Shown piece by piece: positions 1 to 8,748 of a DNA stretch of 64,000 nucleotides. The translations under genes were made by a program, and so were the position numbers. The notes under the pieces are model-generated. The model searched no databases. It worked only from the letters and a program-made list of their open reading frames with translations, and was not told the origin of the DNA. This DNA is from Candidatus Melainabacteria bacterium (GTDB lineage: Bacteria > Cyanobacteriota > Vampirovibrionia > Obscuribacterales > Obscuribacteraceae): positions 155,247 through 219,246 of the forward strand of contig RXJR01000021.1 of the NCBI GenBank assembly GCA_003963305.1. Reading direction: 5' to 3'. Numbering within the stretch: position 1 is the stretch's first letter; the number at the start of each line of letters is the position of its first letter.

Positions 1-1589
1 CATTCACAAGATTGCGCGACCTGGCCGGCGAAGGAAAGCTTGGAGACAGTTGGGTATTCGTTCCTTCCGCTAATGCATCTGCGGCTGATACTGCCAACAT
101 CGACGGTGCCTTCCTGAACATGAAAACCAAGCAGTGGGTGCCGGTTGACATTGCCCTCGACGCCTCGACTGTCGCCAAAAAGGTAGGCGAAGGCAAAGGC
201 GATTGGGCCTTCGCGCTGCGAGACCCTCACACACGCAGGTTGATGACTGGTGATGACCTGGCCCTGGCGGCGAGAGAATTCATTGCTGACCGCACAGTTC
301 CACACTTGAGCATTGAAAAATTACAACCACCATATGGCACAGGCAACTTGCCGTTCCCAGAATTCCGGCGCATCCTCACTGCCGTAGAAGGAGACGCCAA
401 CGGCAGGGTTGGTACAACCGCACGACAGATGGAAGCAATCAGAAATTTCGTAAACCATAACCGCAATCAGATCAGCGAGCCGGAACGTTCTTTCTACGAA
501 CATATGGAGCATCAACTCTCGGTATCGATGAAGCCGCGCAAACTGGAAACCGAGCTGGCCGGAGATCTGATTCCAAACATCGGCAACGCTGTAGATGTGA
601 GACTTTACCCTAACAACAATGCGCCCCTGAAACCTTTGCACCCTCGCCTCGACTACGATACGTCCGTTGATCCCAGAGGCGTCAGATACATCGAGTTCCC
701 CAGAACAAACCCAACCAGTTCAAAAGACATCAAAGCAATCAGAGTCTACGAAGACGGAAACGTTGTTGGTATCGATGTCGGCGGACACAACTTGAAGATG
801 AGTTCGCTTAAAAACACAATGGAACGAGCCGCACTGCACACCCAACAATCGGAGCCAGGCGTACTCAGAAAAGTTGTCAAAACCACACCGGCACAATTCG
901 ACTTCAACGGAAAGACAGCAGAGCAAATTCTGCATGACTACCCTGCTATACAAATGCTTGGAGATGCAGTCGAAAACCCAGCCGCGCTCAAACAAGCTGC
1001 TTCCAACAACGCGGCTCTCGACAAAGTCAGAAAAGCAGTCAACGCCGATACAAAACTGCCGGTCATGCCGGACAGCGAAAAGTTGGATCTAGCAAAAGCC
1101 GTTCTAGAGGCGCGAAATGCCCTCAACAATCAGAAATTGGCACCATCTGAGGTGCTGGCGCTCGATCAAGTAAAGAAAGCTTTGCCGAACACCGCCACCT
1201 GGCAAGAGGCAATGGAGGCGCGAGCAGCTCTCGACAGACTGCAATTGCCGCTTTCCGATGCCAACAAAGCACTTACTGCCGCTCGCATACAAAAAGCTTC
1301 CGAAAATAAAGTGAGCAACGATGCTGTAAAAACCATTCTGGAATATATGGAATTAGATGGGTCCGATCTCTCTGACAAAAATCTTCTCGAATTCATCGGC
1401 AAGCGTTATACAAATGTAAAGCCAGCCGACGTCGAAAAGGACATCGTCGATGTTCTCGAGTTCTATAAGCAAGCCAAACAAGTAAAGAACTATTCACCAG
1501 AGACGCTTAACACCAGATATGCGAAAATGCTCCAGTTACTCGAATACAACTGGCCAGTGAGCATGGCTGTAGCAGAGGCGCTCAAGTGA
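1..1589 (+). CDS. Unrecognised protein, N-terminus cut by the window edge
   Basis: The reading frame is already open at the first complete codon (base 3) and no convincing start is visible, so this is the last roughly 528 residues of a longer protein. I do not recognise the family. The visible part has no obvious membrane segment. The first 100 residues look like a compact alpha/beta domain. Residues beyond about 300 are Ala/Lys/Leu-rich and look helical, with repeated short motifs such as LDxVRKAV and EARxAL, suggesting a helical-repeat tail. The stop overlaps the GTG start of the next gene by four bases (GTGA), so the two are probably translationally coupled. It could be the C-terminal part of one of the very large lineage-specific proteins of this group. 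Coding status is secure; function is unknown. Confidence 0.8.
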   Translation, partial: FTRLRDLAGEGKLGDSWVFVPSANASAADTANIDGAFLNMKTKQWVPVDIALDASTVAKKVGEGKGDWAFALRDPHTRRLMTGDDLALAAREFIADRTVPHLSIEKLQPPYGTGNLPFPEFRRILTAVEGDANGRVGTTARQMEAIRNFVNHNRNQISEPERSFYEHMEHQLSVSMKPRKLETELAGDLIPNIGNAVDVRLYPNNNAPLKPLHPRLDYDTSVDPRGVRYIEFPRTNPTSSKDIKAIRVYEDGNVVGIDVGGHNLKMSSLKNTMERAALHTQQSEPGVLRKVVKTTPAQFDFNGKTAEQILHDYPAIQMLGDAVENPAALKQAASNNAALDKVRKAVNADTKLPVMPDSEKLDLAKAVLEARNALNNQKLAPSEVLALDQVKKALPNTATWQEAMEARAALDRLQLPLSDANKALTAARIQKASENKVSNDAVKTILEYMELDGSDLSDKNLLEFIGKRYTNVKPADVEKDIVDVLEFYKQAKQVKNYSPETLNTRYAKMLQLLEYNWPVSMAVAEALK

Positions 1590-2764
1590 CGGAAGCCCCA
1601 ATATTCGAACTGGTTTCAAATTACGATTTTGTCAGCGGTGCCTCGAGAATTTATCGCAAAAACGGTGTTGCGGTAATAATTCCCGATGCGCTAGCCGCCG
1701 ATCTCGAGAACTGGAGAAAAGAATACGACGGCGGTAAACTGCCGACACATTTGAAAAGTGAACCTCATGACACTATATTCGGTGTGCTAAGTTTACTTCC
1801 CAACCCTGGACTTGTAAGCGAAATAATTCTGGGCAATATACAAACAGGCGAGCCGGTCGAGACTCTATTCTATGCGCCGACAGCCAGGGCCATGGAGCCG
1901 GGGCGACTTATACTGCCCGATGTGCTGCCACTCTCGGAAGTATCAAGAGCCGTAGTCGAAGGTTGGGCGAGAATGGTCTGGCTTACCTACACCGTTGAAA
2001 CGCATTTCTTCCGATATGCAGCCTTTCTCGAGAATACAGAAATCAGAGAGGACTCGCCAGCCACCTATGATTTTGAATACTTTGCACTGTATACGGTGCG
2101 AGACTTTTTCCTCGCCGACGAGAAAGAATTCAAGCAATTCCTGTCGACATTGCCACTGCAGGCAGTGACATTGGGGAGAGCACTAAAACGAGCCTGCGAT
2201 GAAGACGCCAGTCATGCAAGCAAGCACATTCACCACTGCATCGATGCAGTCGAGAGCGAAGCGCTGCCAGTGGCACAGCAAAAACTCCTCGAAATCGTAA
2301 AGACCGAGCCTGGTGAAAGTGAAGAATTTGCCGCAGCCCTTAAACTGCTCATCACTATGGCGAGCCCCGAGCAACTAGCGACACTGCCTTTATCTGACAT
2401 TGACCTGTCGCATGAACCGCACCAACCCGACGATCTTTCCAAACTGGGAAAAATCACCTCTCTAGAAAGATTAAATTTGAGCCAGAGCGCTATTACGCGA
2501 GAAGGTACCGGTTTCCTGAAAGACCTCGTCAATCTCAAACAGCTTGACCTGTCCAACACCAGAATCATGAGTACCTCTCTCAACCCTTTGCGCGGAGCAC
2601 CCAACCTGGAAGAGCTGGACATTTCAAACACAGCCGTCAATGATTCGATTCTCTCGATATTGCCCAAACTACCGGCGCTAAAGCGGGTCAACGTTGTCGG
2701 CACAGACCTGTCAAATGTCGATGACCTGAGAGCCGCCCTGCCGGGCTGCACGGTCACCGGCTGA
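1586..2764 (+). CDS. Leucine-rich-repeat protein
   Basis: 392 residues from a GTG start that overlaps the upstream stop. The first 270 residues form an unrecognised, probably globular domain. From about residue 275 there are four to five LRRs of the short bacterial type (LxxLxLSxTxI spacing, for example LKQLDLSNTRI and LEELDISNTAV), ending in a capping segment that finishes ALPGCTVTG. There is no signal peptide or membrane segment, so it is probably cytoplasmic. The LRRs and the segment before them resemble the C-terminus of the protein at 2870-5176, so the two carry a shared module. LRRs normally mediate protein-protein contacts; the partner is unknown. The upstream neighbour is probably in the same transcript. 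Confidence 0.85.
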   Translation: MTEAPIFELVSNYDFVSGASRIYRKNGVAVIIPDALAADLENWRKEYDGGKLPTHLKSEPHDTIFGVLSLLPNPGLVSEIILGNIQTGEPVETLFYAPTARAMEPGRLILPDVLPLSEVSRAVVEGWARMVWLTYTVETHFFRYAAFLENTEIREDSPATYDFEYFALYTVRDFFLADEKEFKQFLSTLPLQAVTLGRALKRACDEDASHASKHIHHCIDAVESEALPVAQQKLLEIVKTEPGESEEFAAALKLLITMASPEQLATLPLSDIDLSHEPHQPDDLSKLGKITSLERLNLSQSAITREGTGFLKDLVNLKQLDLSNTRIMSTSLNPLRGAPNLEELDISNTAVNDSILSILPKLPALKRVNVVGTDLSNVDDLRAALPGCTVTG

Positions 2765-2869
2765 CGGTCCTGGGGTATATAGCTGGTGGCATGGTGACTT
2801 CCCCATTGAAAACGGATTAATGGACCAATAGACTGCCCCTATCAGCGAATTTCTTCAGCACACGGGACC

Positions 2870-5176
2870 ATGGACCGCACTAACGTCAGCGACAATTCGG
2901 CAACACAGCCAAATGGAGCCCTGGATAAGCTCCAGAACGAAGCTGTGCCCGCAAAACCAGTGCCGGAGCAAGCCTCGAAGGGAGTTAAGGACTACATAGC
3001 TGAAGCAGTTCATTCCGCGGTCTACACGGGTATCCAGGAACCTATTAGCGGCATCAGCCAGATAGTCGACGAATTCGCCGGGACCAAACTGCAACCAAAA
3101 ATGCAATTTATGAGCGCACCCGAGAAGGTTTCATTCGGTGGCGCTGACTGGCATGCACAACAGATAGGCGGCGCAGTCGGCACTTTGCTGCCATTTCTTC
3201 TAGTCCGCAAAGGTGTGCGAGGAGCCCTTGGAGCCACCGCAGAAGAAGCCGGTTTAATGTCTGCCAGGACCGCCTTCAACATGAACTTGAAAGAAGCCGC
3301 CCTGACAGGCTTCGCCTACGACGCACTGCTGCGACCATCACAACCGAGCCAGGGCGACTTGAGCCAGTTCCTCCTCGATAGAGGCACGCAAGGAGCGATT
3401 GGCGCAGGCACGTTCGCGACCATGACAGCAGCTGGTCTGGGGCTGAAACAACTGTCAGGCACCGCTGCCGTCGAACGTTCCGCACTGCTTCCTATCCTGA
3501 AAAACCCGATTGCCACGGGTGCTTTGTCCGGCATTCCCGCAGGATTGTTCAACGCAGAAGCAAATTCGCTCGCCAAAAACCACCAGTTCGCATCCACATC
3601 TGAACTGGCTCAGTCTGCCTACGGCATGACTTTGATCGGCGGTGGATTCGGATTAGCTCACTCACTCAAAGGCACTGAATCTGGTGCCAGAAATAATGTC
3701 GAAAGCAGAGATACAAGAACCGTAACCTCCGGAGACAGATTGGGCTTGAAACTTGCTGGTGGCGACAATGTCGGACCCGAGGGAGCGAAATTCTCGATTG
3801 CGCCCGAGTCGCTTCAGGTGACAGTCAAACCAACGAGCTTTACCGAGTTAGCCCAACGCATATCAGGCTACGAATCGACAACTGAACCACTTCTGGTATC
3901 AAAGCCAGGAGCCCCGTCAAAATTCGAATCGACCGCAGACTTTATGCGAGATAACGTCACCCAGGTCGATACGCCGGTGCGGGTTTACTCCCTTGAGGGA
4001 CTGAGCACCAAGGTCGTCGTACCGGAGACCTATGCAAAGCAGCTTGAGGCCATCCGCCAGTTCCGCTTAGGACTGGAAGGAGCGCCGCCGGAAGGAACGC
4101 AACCTATTGAGCCAGGGCTGCTGCGCCGCGCACTGCCGGAAGATTTCATTCCACATCTCGATGCGTTGCCTAACTCCCGCCTGATTGAAAAACTCTACCT
4201 TGTCAATGAACCCAATCCGCTCGACCCTCTGCACAAGCGTGCCAGCGGCGACCCGCAGTTCGAGTCACAGGCCGCAGCACAGGACAACTCAGTAACCTTC
4301 TTCAGGAAGAATGTCGATGCATCGCTGGGTGACGAAGTCCGCCACGAATGGTCGCACATAGCTCGAGAGACCATGCCCACGGAAAGCGCGGGGTTTGACC
4401 TCAGTGCCCAGCACGAAGGTAAGACATATGTAGCCAGGCCTCGCGCCATGGCGGACAATCCGGAGTGGTGGTCGGTCAATCTGGGTGAAGAGATGCTGGC
4501 GCCACAGGCATCCAGATTCATCGAACTGACTAATAAAGCACCACTGCAGAGCGTCATGCTGGCCGAAGGACTGAAAAGAACAATGACGGAAGCACCAGAA
4601 TCTGCCGCCCGCAATCAAAACGTCCTCGAAATACAAAACCGCATTCGCTACGTAGACGAGATGGTCCGACCCAAAGTCATCGAACAACTTGTGAATGATG
4701 TGCGCGAGCCGAGACAGTCCGGCGCCGATACATCTGCCGCTAAGCTCCTGATGAGACTGGGAGAAGGTCAGCGCCTGAACGACATTCCATCGGTAAAAAC
4801 CCTCGATTTATCGAGAGAGCCGATCAACAATGATAATTTGAATCAACTGGCAAACAACCGCAATCTAGAAAACCTCGATTTGAGTTCGACCCAGGTAGGC
4901 GGCTACAGCGGTGGTTTCACAGTACTGGAAACCATGCCGCTCAAGAGACTCGGCTTAGCCGGCACACAAACTACCGGGTCAATGCTGCGCCCACTGGAAC
5001 GCATTAAAACTCTCGAAAGTTTGGATCTAAGTGGCACCAATGTCGGTGACAATGGATTGTCGAGCTTGAGCAGAATGCGCAATCTCAAACAGCTTGACTT
5101 GCGCGGCACCGAAGTCTCCAATGAAGGACTGCAATGGCTGCAAGAGCAACTACCGCAGACAGAGATCAAGCACTAG
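2870..5176 (+). CDS. Large LRR protein with an HExxH motif
   Basis: 768 residues from ATG. Residues 1-60 are polar and Gln/Ala-rich. Residues 95-260 are Gly/Ala-rich and contain possible amphipathic or membrane-associated helices. Residues 480-560 hold H492-E493-W-S-H496, an exact HExxH zinc-binding signature within RHEWSHIARE, followed about 44 residues later by Glu540/Glu541, which could supply a third metal ligand as in gluzincins. The last 120 residues are LRRs (LENLDLSSTQV, LESLDLSGTNV, LKQLDLRGTEV). The gene starts 105 bases after the preceding LRR gene on the same strand. HExxH can occur by chance, so peptidase activity is a hypothesis. The region around it is not one I recognise as a named peptidase family. 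Confidence 0.8.
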   Translation: MDRTNVSDNSATQPNGALDKLQNEAVPAKPVPEQASKGVKDYIAEAVHSAVYTGIQEPISGISQIVDEFAGTKLQPKMQFMSAPEKVSFGGADWHAQQIGGAVGTLLPFLLVRKGVRGALGATAEEAGLMSARTAFNMNLKEAALTGFAYDALLRPSQPSQGDLSQFLLDRGTQGAIGAGTFATMTAAGLGLKQLSGTAAVERSALLPILKNPIATGALSGIPAGLFNAEANSLAKNHQFASTSELAQSAYGMTLIGGGFGLAHSLKGTESGARNNVESRDTRTVTSGDRLGLKLAGGDNVGPEGAKFSIAPESLQVTVKPTSFTELAQRISGYESTTEPLLVSKPGAPSKFESTADFMRDNVTQVDTPVRVYSLEGLSTKVVVPETYAKQLEAIRQFRLGLEGAPPEGTQPIEPGLLRRALPEDFIPHLDALPNSRLIEKLYLVNEPNPLDPLHKRASGDPQFESQAAAQDNSVTFFRKNVDASLGDEVRHEWSHIARETMPTESAGFDLSAQHEGKTYVARPRAMADNPEWWSVNLGEEMLAPQASRFIELTNKAPLQSVMLAEGLKRTMTEAPESAARNQNVLEIQNRIRYVDEMVRPKVIEQLVNDVREPRQSGADTSAAKLLMRLGEGQRLNDIPSVKTLDLSREPINNDNLNQLANNRNLENLDLSSTQVGGYSGGFTVLETMPLKRLGLAGTQTTGSMLRPLERIKTLESLDLSGTNVGDNGLSSLSRMRNLKQLDLRGTEVSNEGLQWLQEQLPQTEIKH

Positions 5177-5183
5177 GTAACCA

Positions 5184-5858
5184 ATGTTGACACATAAGAC
5201 ATACGAAGGCATTCCGGCTGACTTTACGCTGGAAAAAGCAGCTGAATGGATACGTCCGCGACTTTCTGAAAAACGTTTTTCACACGTCAAAGGCGTTGCT
5301 AAGGTGGCCCGGGAACTAGCTGCAGAAGCTGAATGCGATGTATTCCTGGCTGAACTGGCAGGCTGGCTGCACGATTGCTGCAAAGAAACAAAAGACCGTG
5401 ACCTCGTCATTGAGGCTTTGCAATTCGGCTTGCAACTCACACCGTTAGACAGAGTAAGCGGCAGTCTATGGCATGGACCGGTCGGAGCGGAAACGATCAA
5501 GCGCGATTTAGAGATCACGAATGAAGCACTTCTCGATGCAATTCGCGAGCACACTCTGGGCGCCGTCGGCATGTCGGAGTTGTCGAAAGTCGTCTTTCTG
5601 GCAGATTGCCTTGAGGCAAGCCGACCGGCAGACTACACGGATCCGATCTGGCAGGCGTTACGCGGCGGTGATGCCAAAAAGACCGGCAAAAAATCAAAAA
5701 AACGTCAGGAACTGGACCTGGATATGGCCATGCTGGTTGCTTGCGACCTCGGTCTGGCCCAGCTGATCGAATCTAGACGCGTTATTCATCCCAAAACTGT
5801 TGAAGTGCGAAATTATTACCTGGATTTGATTCGCAGTCGCCCGGTCGAAACGCCCTGA
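5184..5858 (+). CDS. yqeK: YqeK-like HD-domain hydrolase
   Basis: 224 residues. The HD-domain pattern matches the YqeK family: SEKRFSHVKGVA with His34, then GWLHDCCKE with His63-Asp64, then WHGPVGAE and EHTLGAVGMSELSKVVFLADCLE. YqeK enzymes symmetrically hydrolyse diadenosine tetraphosphate to two ADP using a metal centre. The metal-binding His/Asp residues are all visible. The family is usually about 190 residues; the extra length here is a Lys-rich insert around residues 160-175 (KKTGKKSKKRQ) and a longer C-terminus. The start lies seven bases after the preceding stop, so it may be read with the LRR gene. The usual YqeK neighbours (nadD, rsfS) are not adjacent. Confidence 0.88.
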   Translation: MLTHKTYEGIPADFTLEKAAEWIRPRLSEKRFSHVKGVAKVARELAAEAECDVFLAELAGWLHDCCKETKDRDLVIEALQFGLQLTPLDRVSGSLWHGPVGAETIKRDLEITNEALLDAIREHTLGAVGMSELSKVVFLADCLEASRPADYTDPIWQALRGGDAKKTGKKSKKRQELDLDMAMLVACDLGLAQLIESRRVIHPKTVEVRNYYLDLIRSRPVETP

Positions 5859-5888
5859 GCACCATGCCAAGTGCATGTTCACGACACA

Positions 5889-5904
5889 GTTGTTAATAGA
5901 CAAC
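5889..5904. promoter_or_regulatory. Inverted repeat upstream of the biotin operon
   Basis: Perfect 5-base arms GTTGT and ACAAC separated by six bases, in the 178-base gap between yqeK and bioF. Biotin operons are commonly controlled by BirA or BioQ/BioR-type repressors. The short spacer here does not match the long-spaced BirA operator I know, so assignment to a biotin regulator is speculative. Nothing else stands out in the gap. Confidence 0.3.
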
Positions 5905-6036
5905 AGGCAGCTCAATCACCCACCAGCGCAACTGCTGCGTGTTGTGCCATTGTCAAAGATCTGATGAATAAAATTTCGATAAAAGCCGATCAGCCCGGGT
6001 GTCAGGCGACAACAAATTCGCGTACCATAGCTGACC

Positions 6037-7194
6037 ATGAGCACCCAACAAATATATCAGTTGGCAACCGAAGAGCGGAAGCAGCAGAATCGGTTGCGCG
6101 AATTGAGATCGCTTGCCACTACTGGCGGTGCAAAAATTCTTCTCGAAGACGGGCGCGAACTAATTAACTTCGCATCGAATGATTATCTGGGTTTGACCCA
6201 ACATCCTCAACTGAAAAAGCGCGCCATCGAATACACCGAAAAGTATGGTGCTGGGTTAGGCTCTTCCCGGCTGGTCTCCGGCAATCTCGATTTATATGAA
6301 CGAATCGAGCGAAAGCTGGCGAATTTCAAAGGCACCGAAGCAGCCTTATTGCTGGCCAGCGGATATCAGACCAACTCGACAGTTCTGGCGGCTCTCGGGC
6401 GCAAGCAGACGCTGATTGCAAGCGACCACGAAAATCACAACAGCATCATGCTCGGTATGCAACTCAGCCAGGGGCGATGGCATCGCTATGAGCATAATGA
6501 CCTGGACCATCTCGAATCACTGCTGGCCAAAGATGATGACCTGTCAAAGTGGATCGTTTCAGAATCTGTGTTCAGCATGGATGGTGACATCAGCGATATT
6601 GAGGCATTATCCCGACTTGCCACCAGATACGATGCAGCAATGTATATTGATGAAGCTCATGCGACGGGAGTGCTCGGACCACAAGGACGAGGACTCAGTT
6701 ATGGCGTGGACGGCGTCACCATAGCCATGGGCACTTTCAGCAAAGCAATGGGCAGCTTCGGTGCCTACATAGCCTGTAGCCATGTGATGAAGCAGTATCT
6801 GGTCAATTTCTGCTCGGGATTGATTTACTCCACAGCGCTGCCACCATCCGTACTTGGGGCAATCGACGCATCCCTGGACGTCATAGGTGACATGGAGAGA
6901 GAACGCGCCGAATTGCTTGAAAGAAGCAGCAATTTACGACAGGCTCTGAACAGTTTAGGCTTGAGCACCGGCAAGTCGAGCACCCAAATAATTCCCATCA
7001 TCACAGGCTCAGATAAAGACGCAATCAGCCTCTCACGGCATCTGGAGCAAAACGGAATACTGGCGCCTGCAATTCGCCCACCGACTGTACCGGACGGCGC
7101 AGCGAGAGTAAGACTGTCTCTGACGGCAGCTCACGAGGATGAACACATCCAACACTTGCTTGAGTGCCTGAAACGCTGGAGAACACATGGCTAG
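6037..7194 (+). CDS. bioF: 8-amino-7-oxononanoate synthase
   Basis: BioF condenses pimeloyl-ACP (or -CoA) with L-alanine using PLP to give KAPA. The 385 residues match the alpha-oxoamine synthase family in length and motifs: FASNDYLGL near residue 50, GLGSSRLVSGN, the substrate-binding SDHENHNSIM, YIDEAHATGVLG around residue 205, and the Schiff-base lysine Lys236 in GTFSKAMGSFG. It is the first gene of the biotin operon. Its last eight bases overlap the next gene. No strong Shine-Dalgarno is seen ahead of the ATG. Alpha-oxoamine synthase relatives (glycine C-acetyltransferase and others) share these motifs, but the operon context makes BioF secure. Confidence 0.96.
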   Translation: MSTQQIYQLATEERKQQNRLRELRSLATTGGAKILLEDGRELINFASNDYLGLTQHPQLKKRAIEYTEKYGAGLGSSRLVSGNLDLYERIERKLANFKGTEAALLLASGYQTNSTVLAALGRKQTLIASDHENHNSIMLGMQLSQGRWHRYEHNDLDHLESLLAKDDDLSKWIVSESVFSMDGDISDIEALSRLATRYDAAMYIDEAHATGVLGPQGRGLSYGVDGVTIAMGTFSKAMGSFGAYIACSHVMKQYLVNFCSGLIYSTALPPSVLGAIDASLDVIGDMERERAELLERSSNLRQALNSLGLSTGKSSTQIIPIITGSDKDAISLSRHLEQNGILAPAIRPPTVPDGAARVRLSLTAAHEDEHIQHLLECLKRWRTHG

Positions 7195-7882
7195 CGTAGA
7201 ATTAGTTCTGTTGCACGGATGGGCCCTGGACGCTTCCTTTTGGAGCGAATGGTCCCATGTTGCAGAAGCAATCGCCCCCAACACCAGACTGACCACACTA
7301 GAACGCGGTTACTTCGGCTCAGCACAGACAGATCCTAGATTCTCTCAGTCGGCAAACACCAGAGTAATGGTCACGCATTCATTTGGTCTGCACCTGGCGC
7401 CGGAAGAATTGTTTGAGAAAGCAGACTTGCTTGTGATTATCAGCGGTTTTGCGCACTTCCACTTTGGTTCCGACAAAGAAACGAGAGTATCACAAATAGC
7501 GATTCGAAAGATGCTTCAAAAACTCGACCAGGAACCGACTCAAGTTTTGAAAGACTTCTATCGCAACTGTGCGCTTCCAGATGGCTATGGCGTTGACCAG
7601 ATTTCCCAGCCGAAAAGAATTCAAACAGAGTTACTGCGAGCCGATCTGGAGCTATTAAACAGCTCGACTGTCAATTCCGAGTGGCTGAGCCGACCTCGCG
7701 ACGTTTTACTTCTGCACGGTCAGCGAGACAAAATCGCACCAGCTCAGCATGTCGAAAAACTGAAAAACATCAGACCAGAAGCTCGTGTCTCAATACACGC
7801 AGATGCGAGCCATGCGCTGCCTTACGAGAATCCGCAATGGTGCCTGCAGCAGATTCACTCAAACTTGCTGGTGAACTGCTGA
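7187..7882 (+). CDS. Pimeloyl-ACP methyl ester esterase (BioH/BioG/BioK type)
   Basis: A 231-residue alpha/beta-hydrolase placed between bioF and bioC, where the esterase that releases pimeloyl-ACP from its methyl ester is expected. Visible signatures are the oxyanion HGW near residue 10, a candidate nucleophile Ser65 in THSFG, Asp181 in HGQRDKIAP and His209 in ASHALPYENP, which together make a plausible Ser-Asp-His triad. The nucleophile elbow is unusual because Thr replaces the first glycine of GxSxG. From general knowledge, BioK of marine cyanobacteria occupies the same bioF-x-bioC-bioD-bioA position, so this is probably a BioK-like form. That subtype assignment is inference. It overlaps bioF by eight bases and bioC by one. 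Confidence 0.85.
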   Translation: MASVELVLLHGWALDASFWSEWSHVAEAIAPNTRLTTLERGYFGSAQTDPRFSQSANTRVMVTHSFGLHLAPEELFEKADLLVIISGFAHFHFGSDKETRVSQIAIRKMLQKLDQEPTQVLKDFYRNCALPDGYGVDQISQPKRIQTELLRADLELLNSSTVNSEWLSRPRDVLLLHGQRDKIAPAQHVEKLKNIRPEARVSIHADASHALPYENPQWCLQQIHSNLLVNC

Positions 7883-8748
7883 TGAATATGACGATGCTCA
7901 AACAAGCGATAAACAAATCATTCTCGCAACAAGCGCCCTCCTACGCCTTGCATGCTGATGCGCAAAAGAGAAGCGCTGATCTTTTAGCTCAATTCATCAG
8001 AGAAAGAATGTCCGACCTCCCGCACGGCGAGATCCTCGAGATAGGCTGCGGCACGGGAATATTCACCACCCACCTGCTGTCACTATTTGGAGAGGAAAAC
8101 ATAGCCGTCAGCGATGCATCCGCAGCAATGCTTCGCCAGTGCGAAGAGGCTATAGCGCCAGTACCAGCACGAGTCAAATTGCTGACGCTGGATGCCGAGA
8201 ATGCAGCAGTCGGCACGAGAAATTACTCCTTGATAGTATCGTCATTTAGCTTGCAATGGATGTCTGACTTCTTCGCCGCATTGCAACACCTGCTTGCACA
8301 ACTGAAACCAGATGGCGAGCTGATCTTTTCGATTCCCCTGAATGGTAGCTTCAGAGAGTGGCGAGAGCAGTGCGCCCAAGCTGGTATTCCCTTCACCGCA
8401 AACAGATTACCGGACAGGATTGAGTTGACCGACTGGTGCAGAAGACAGGCTCTGACGCTCGACTGGGAGCAACACCCCGTTGTCTGCAAATACAACTCCA
8501 GTCTGGAATTTTTCCGCTCTTTGAAGAGAGTCGGAGCATCGGTAAACACAAACGGCGATTTACTGAAACCAAGCCAATTGAGAGAACTGATACGTACCTG
8601 GGACGAAGCGAACCAGGTCTGTTCAGGTTCAGCTTCAGCTTCAGCTTCAGGTTCTGCTTCAAGTTCTGATTCAGGTTCTGATGCGGATCGCATCGCTATC
8701 ACCTATCAAGTGCTCTGCGCGCGAATCAGCCGGAGGTACGACAGATGA
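7882..8748 (+). CDS. bioC: Malonyl-ACP O-methyltransferase
   Basis: BioC methylates malonyl-ACP with S-adenosylmethionine so that the fatty-acid machinery can elongate it to pimeloyl-ACP methyl ester. The chosen ATG overlaps the upstream stop by one base (TGATG), giving 288 residues, normal for BioC. The open frame extends further upstream but only inside the hydrolase gene. The class I methyltransferase motif I (LEIGCGTGIFT) lies near residue 52, followed by the acidic SDAS loop and SSFSLQWM. An odd feature is a Ser/Ala/Gly/Asp tract at residues 248-267 encoded by near-perfect 6-base repeats, just before the C-terminal strand. It ends in an ATGA overlap with bioD. Confidence 0.94.
   Translation: MNMTMLKQAINKSFSQQAPSYALHADAQKRSADLLAQFIRERMSDLPHGEILEIGCGTGIFTTHLLSLFGEENIAVSDASAAMLRQCEEAIAPVPARVKLLTLDAENAAVGTRNYSLIVSSFSLQWMSDFFAALQHLLAQLKPDGELIFSIPLNGSFREWREQCAQAGIPFTANRLPDRIELTDWCRRQALTLDWEQHPVVCKYNSSLEFFRSLKRVGASVNTNGDLLKPSQLRELIRTWDEANQVCSGSASASASGSASSSDSGSDADRIAITYQVLCARISRRYDR
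8623..8682 (+). repeat. 6-bp repeat tract inside bioC
   Basis: About ten tandem copies of a hexamer of the form TCAGCT/TCAGGT/TCTGAT, encoding alternating serine with Ala, Gly or Asp (residues 248-267 of BioC). Copies nearest the centre are identical and flanking ones have drifted, which is typical of slippage expansion. Because the unit is six bases, gain or loss keeps the frame and only changes linker length. Confidence 0.85.

Noticed and set aside
8223..8702. Minus-strand ORF of 159 codons with an acidic Glu-rich repeat
   Set aside because: It is the complement of the bioC Ser-repeat tract; the plus strand has a complete, well-conserved methyltransferase.
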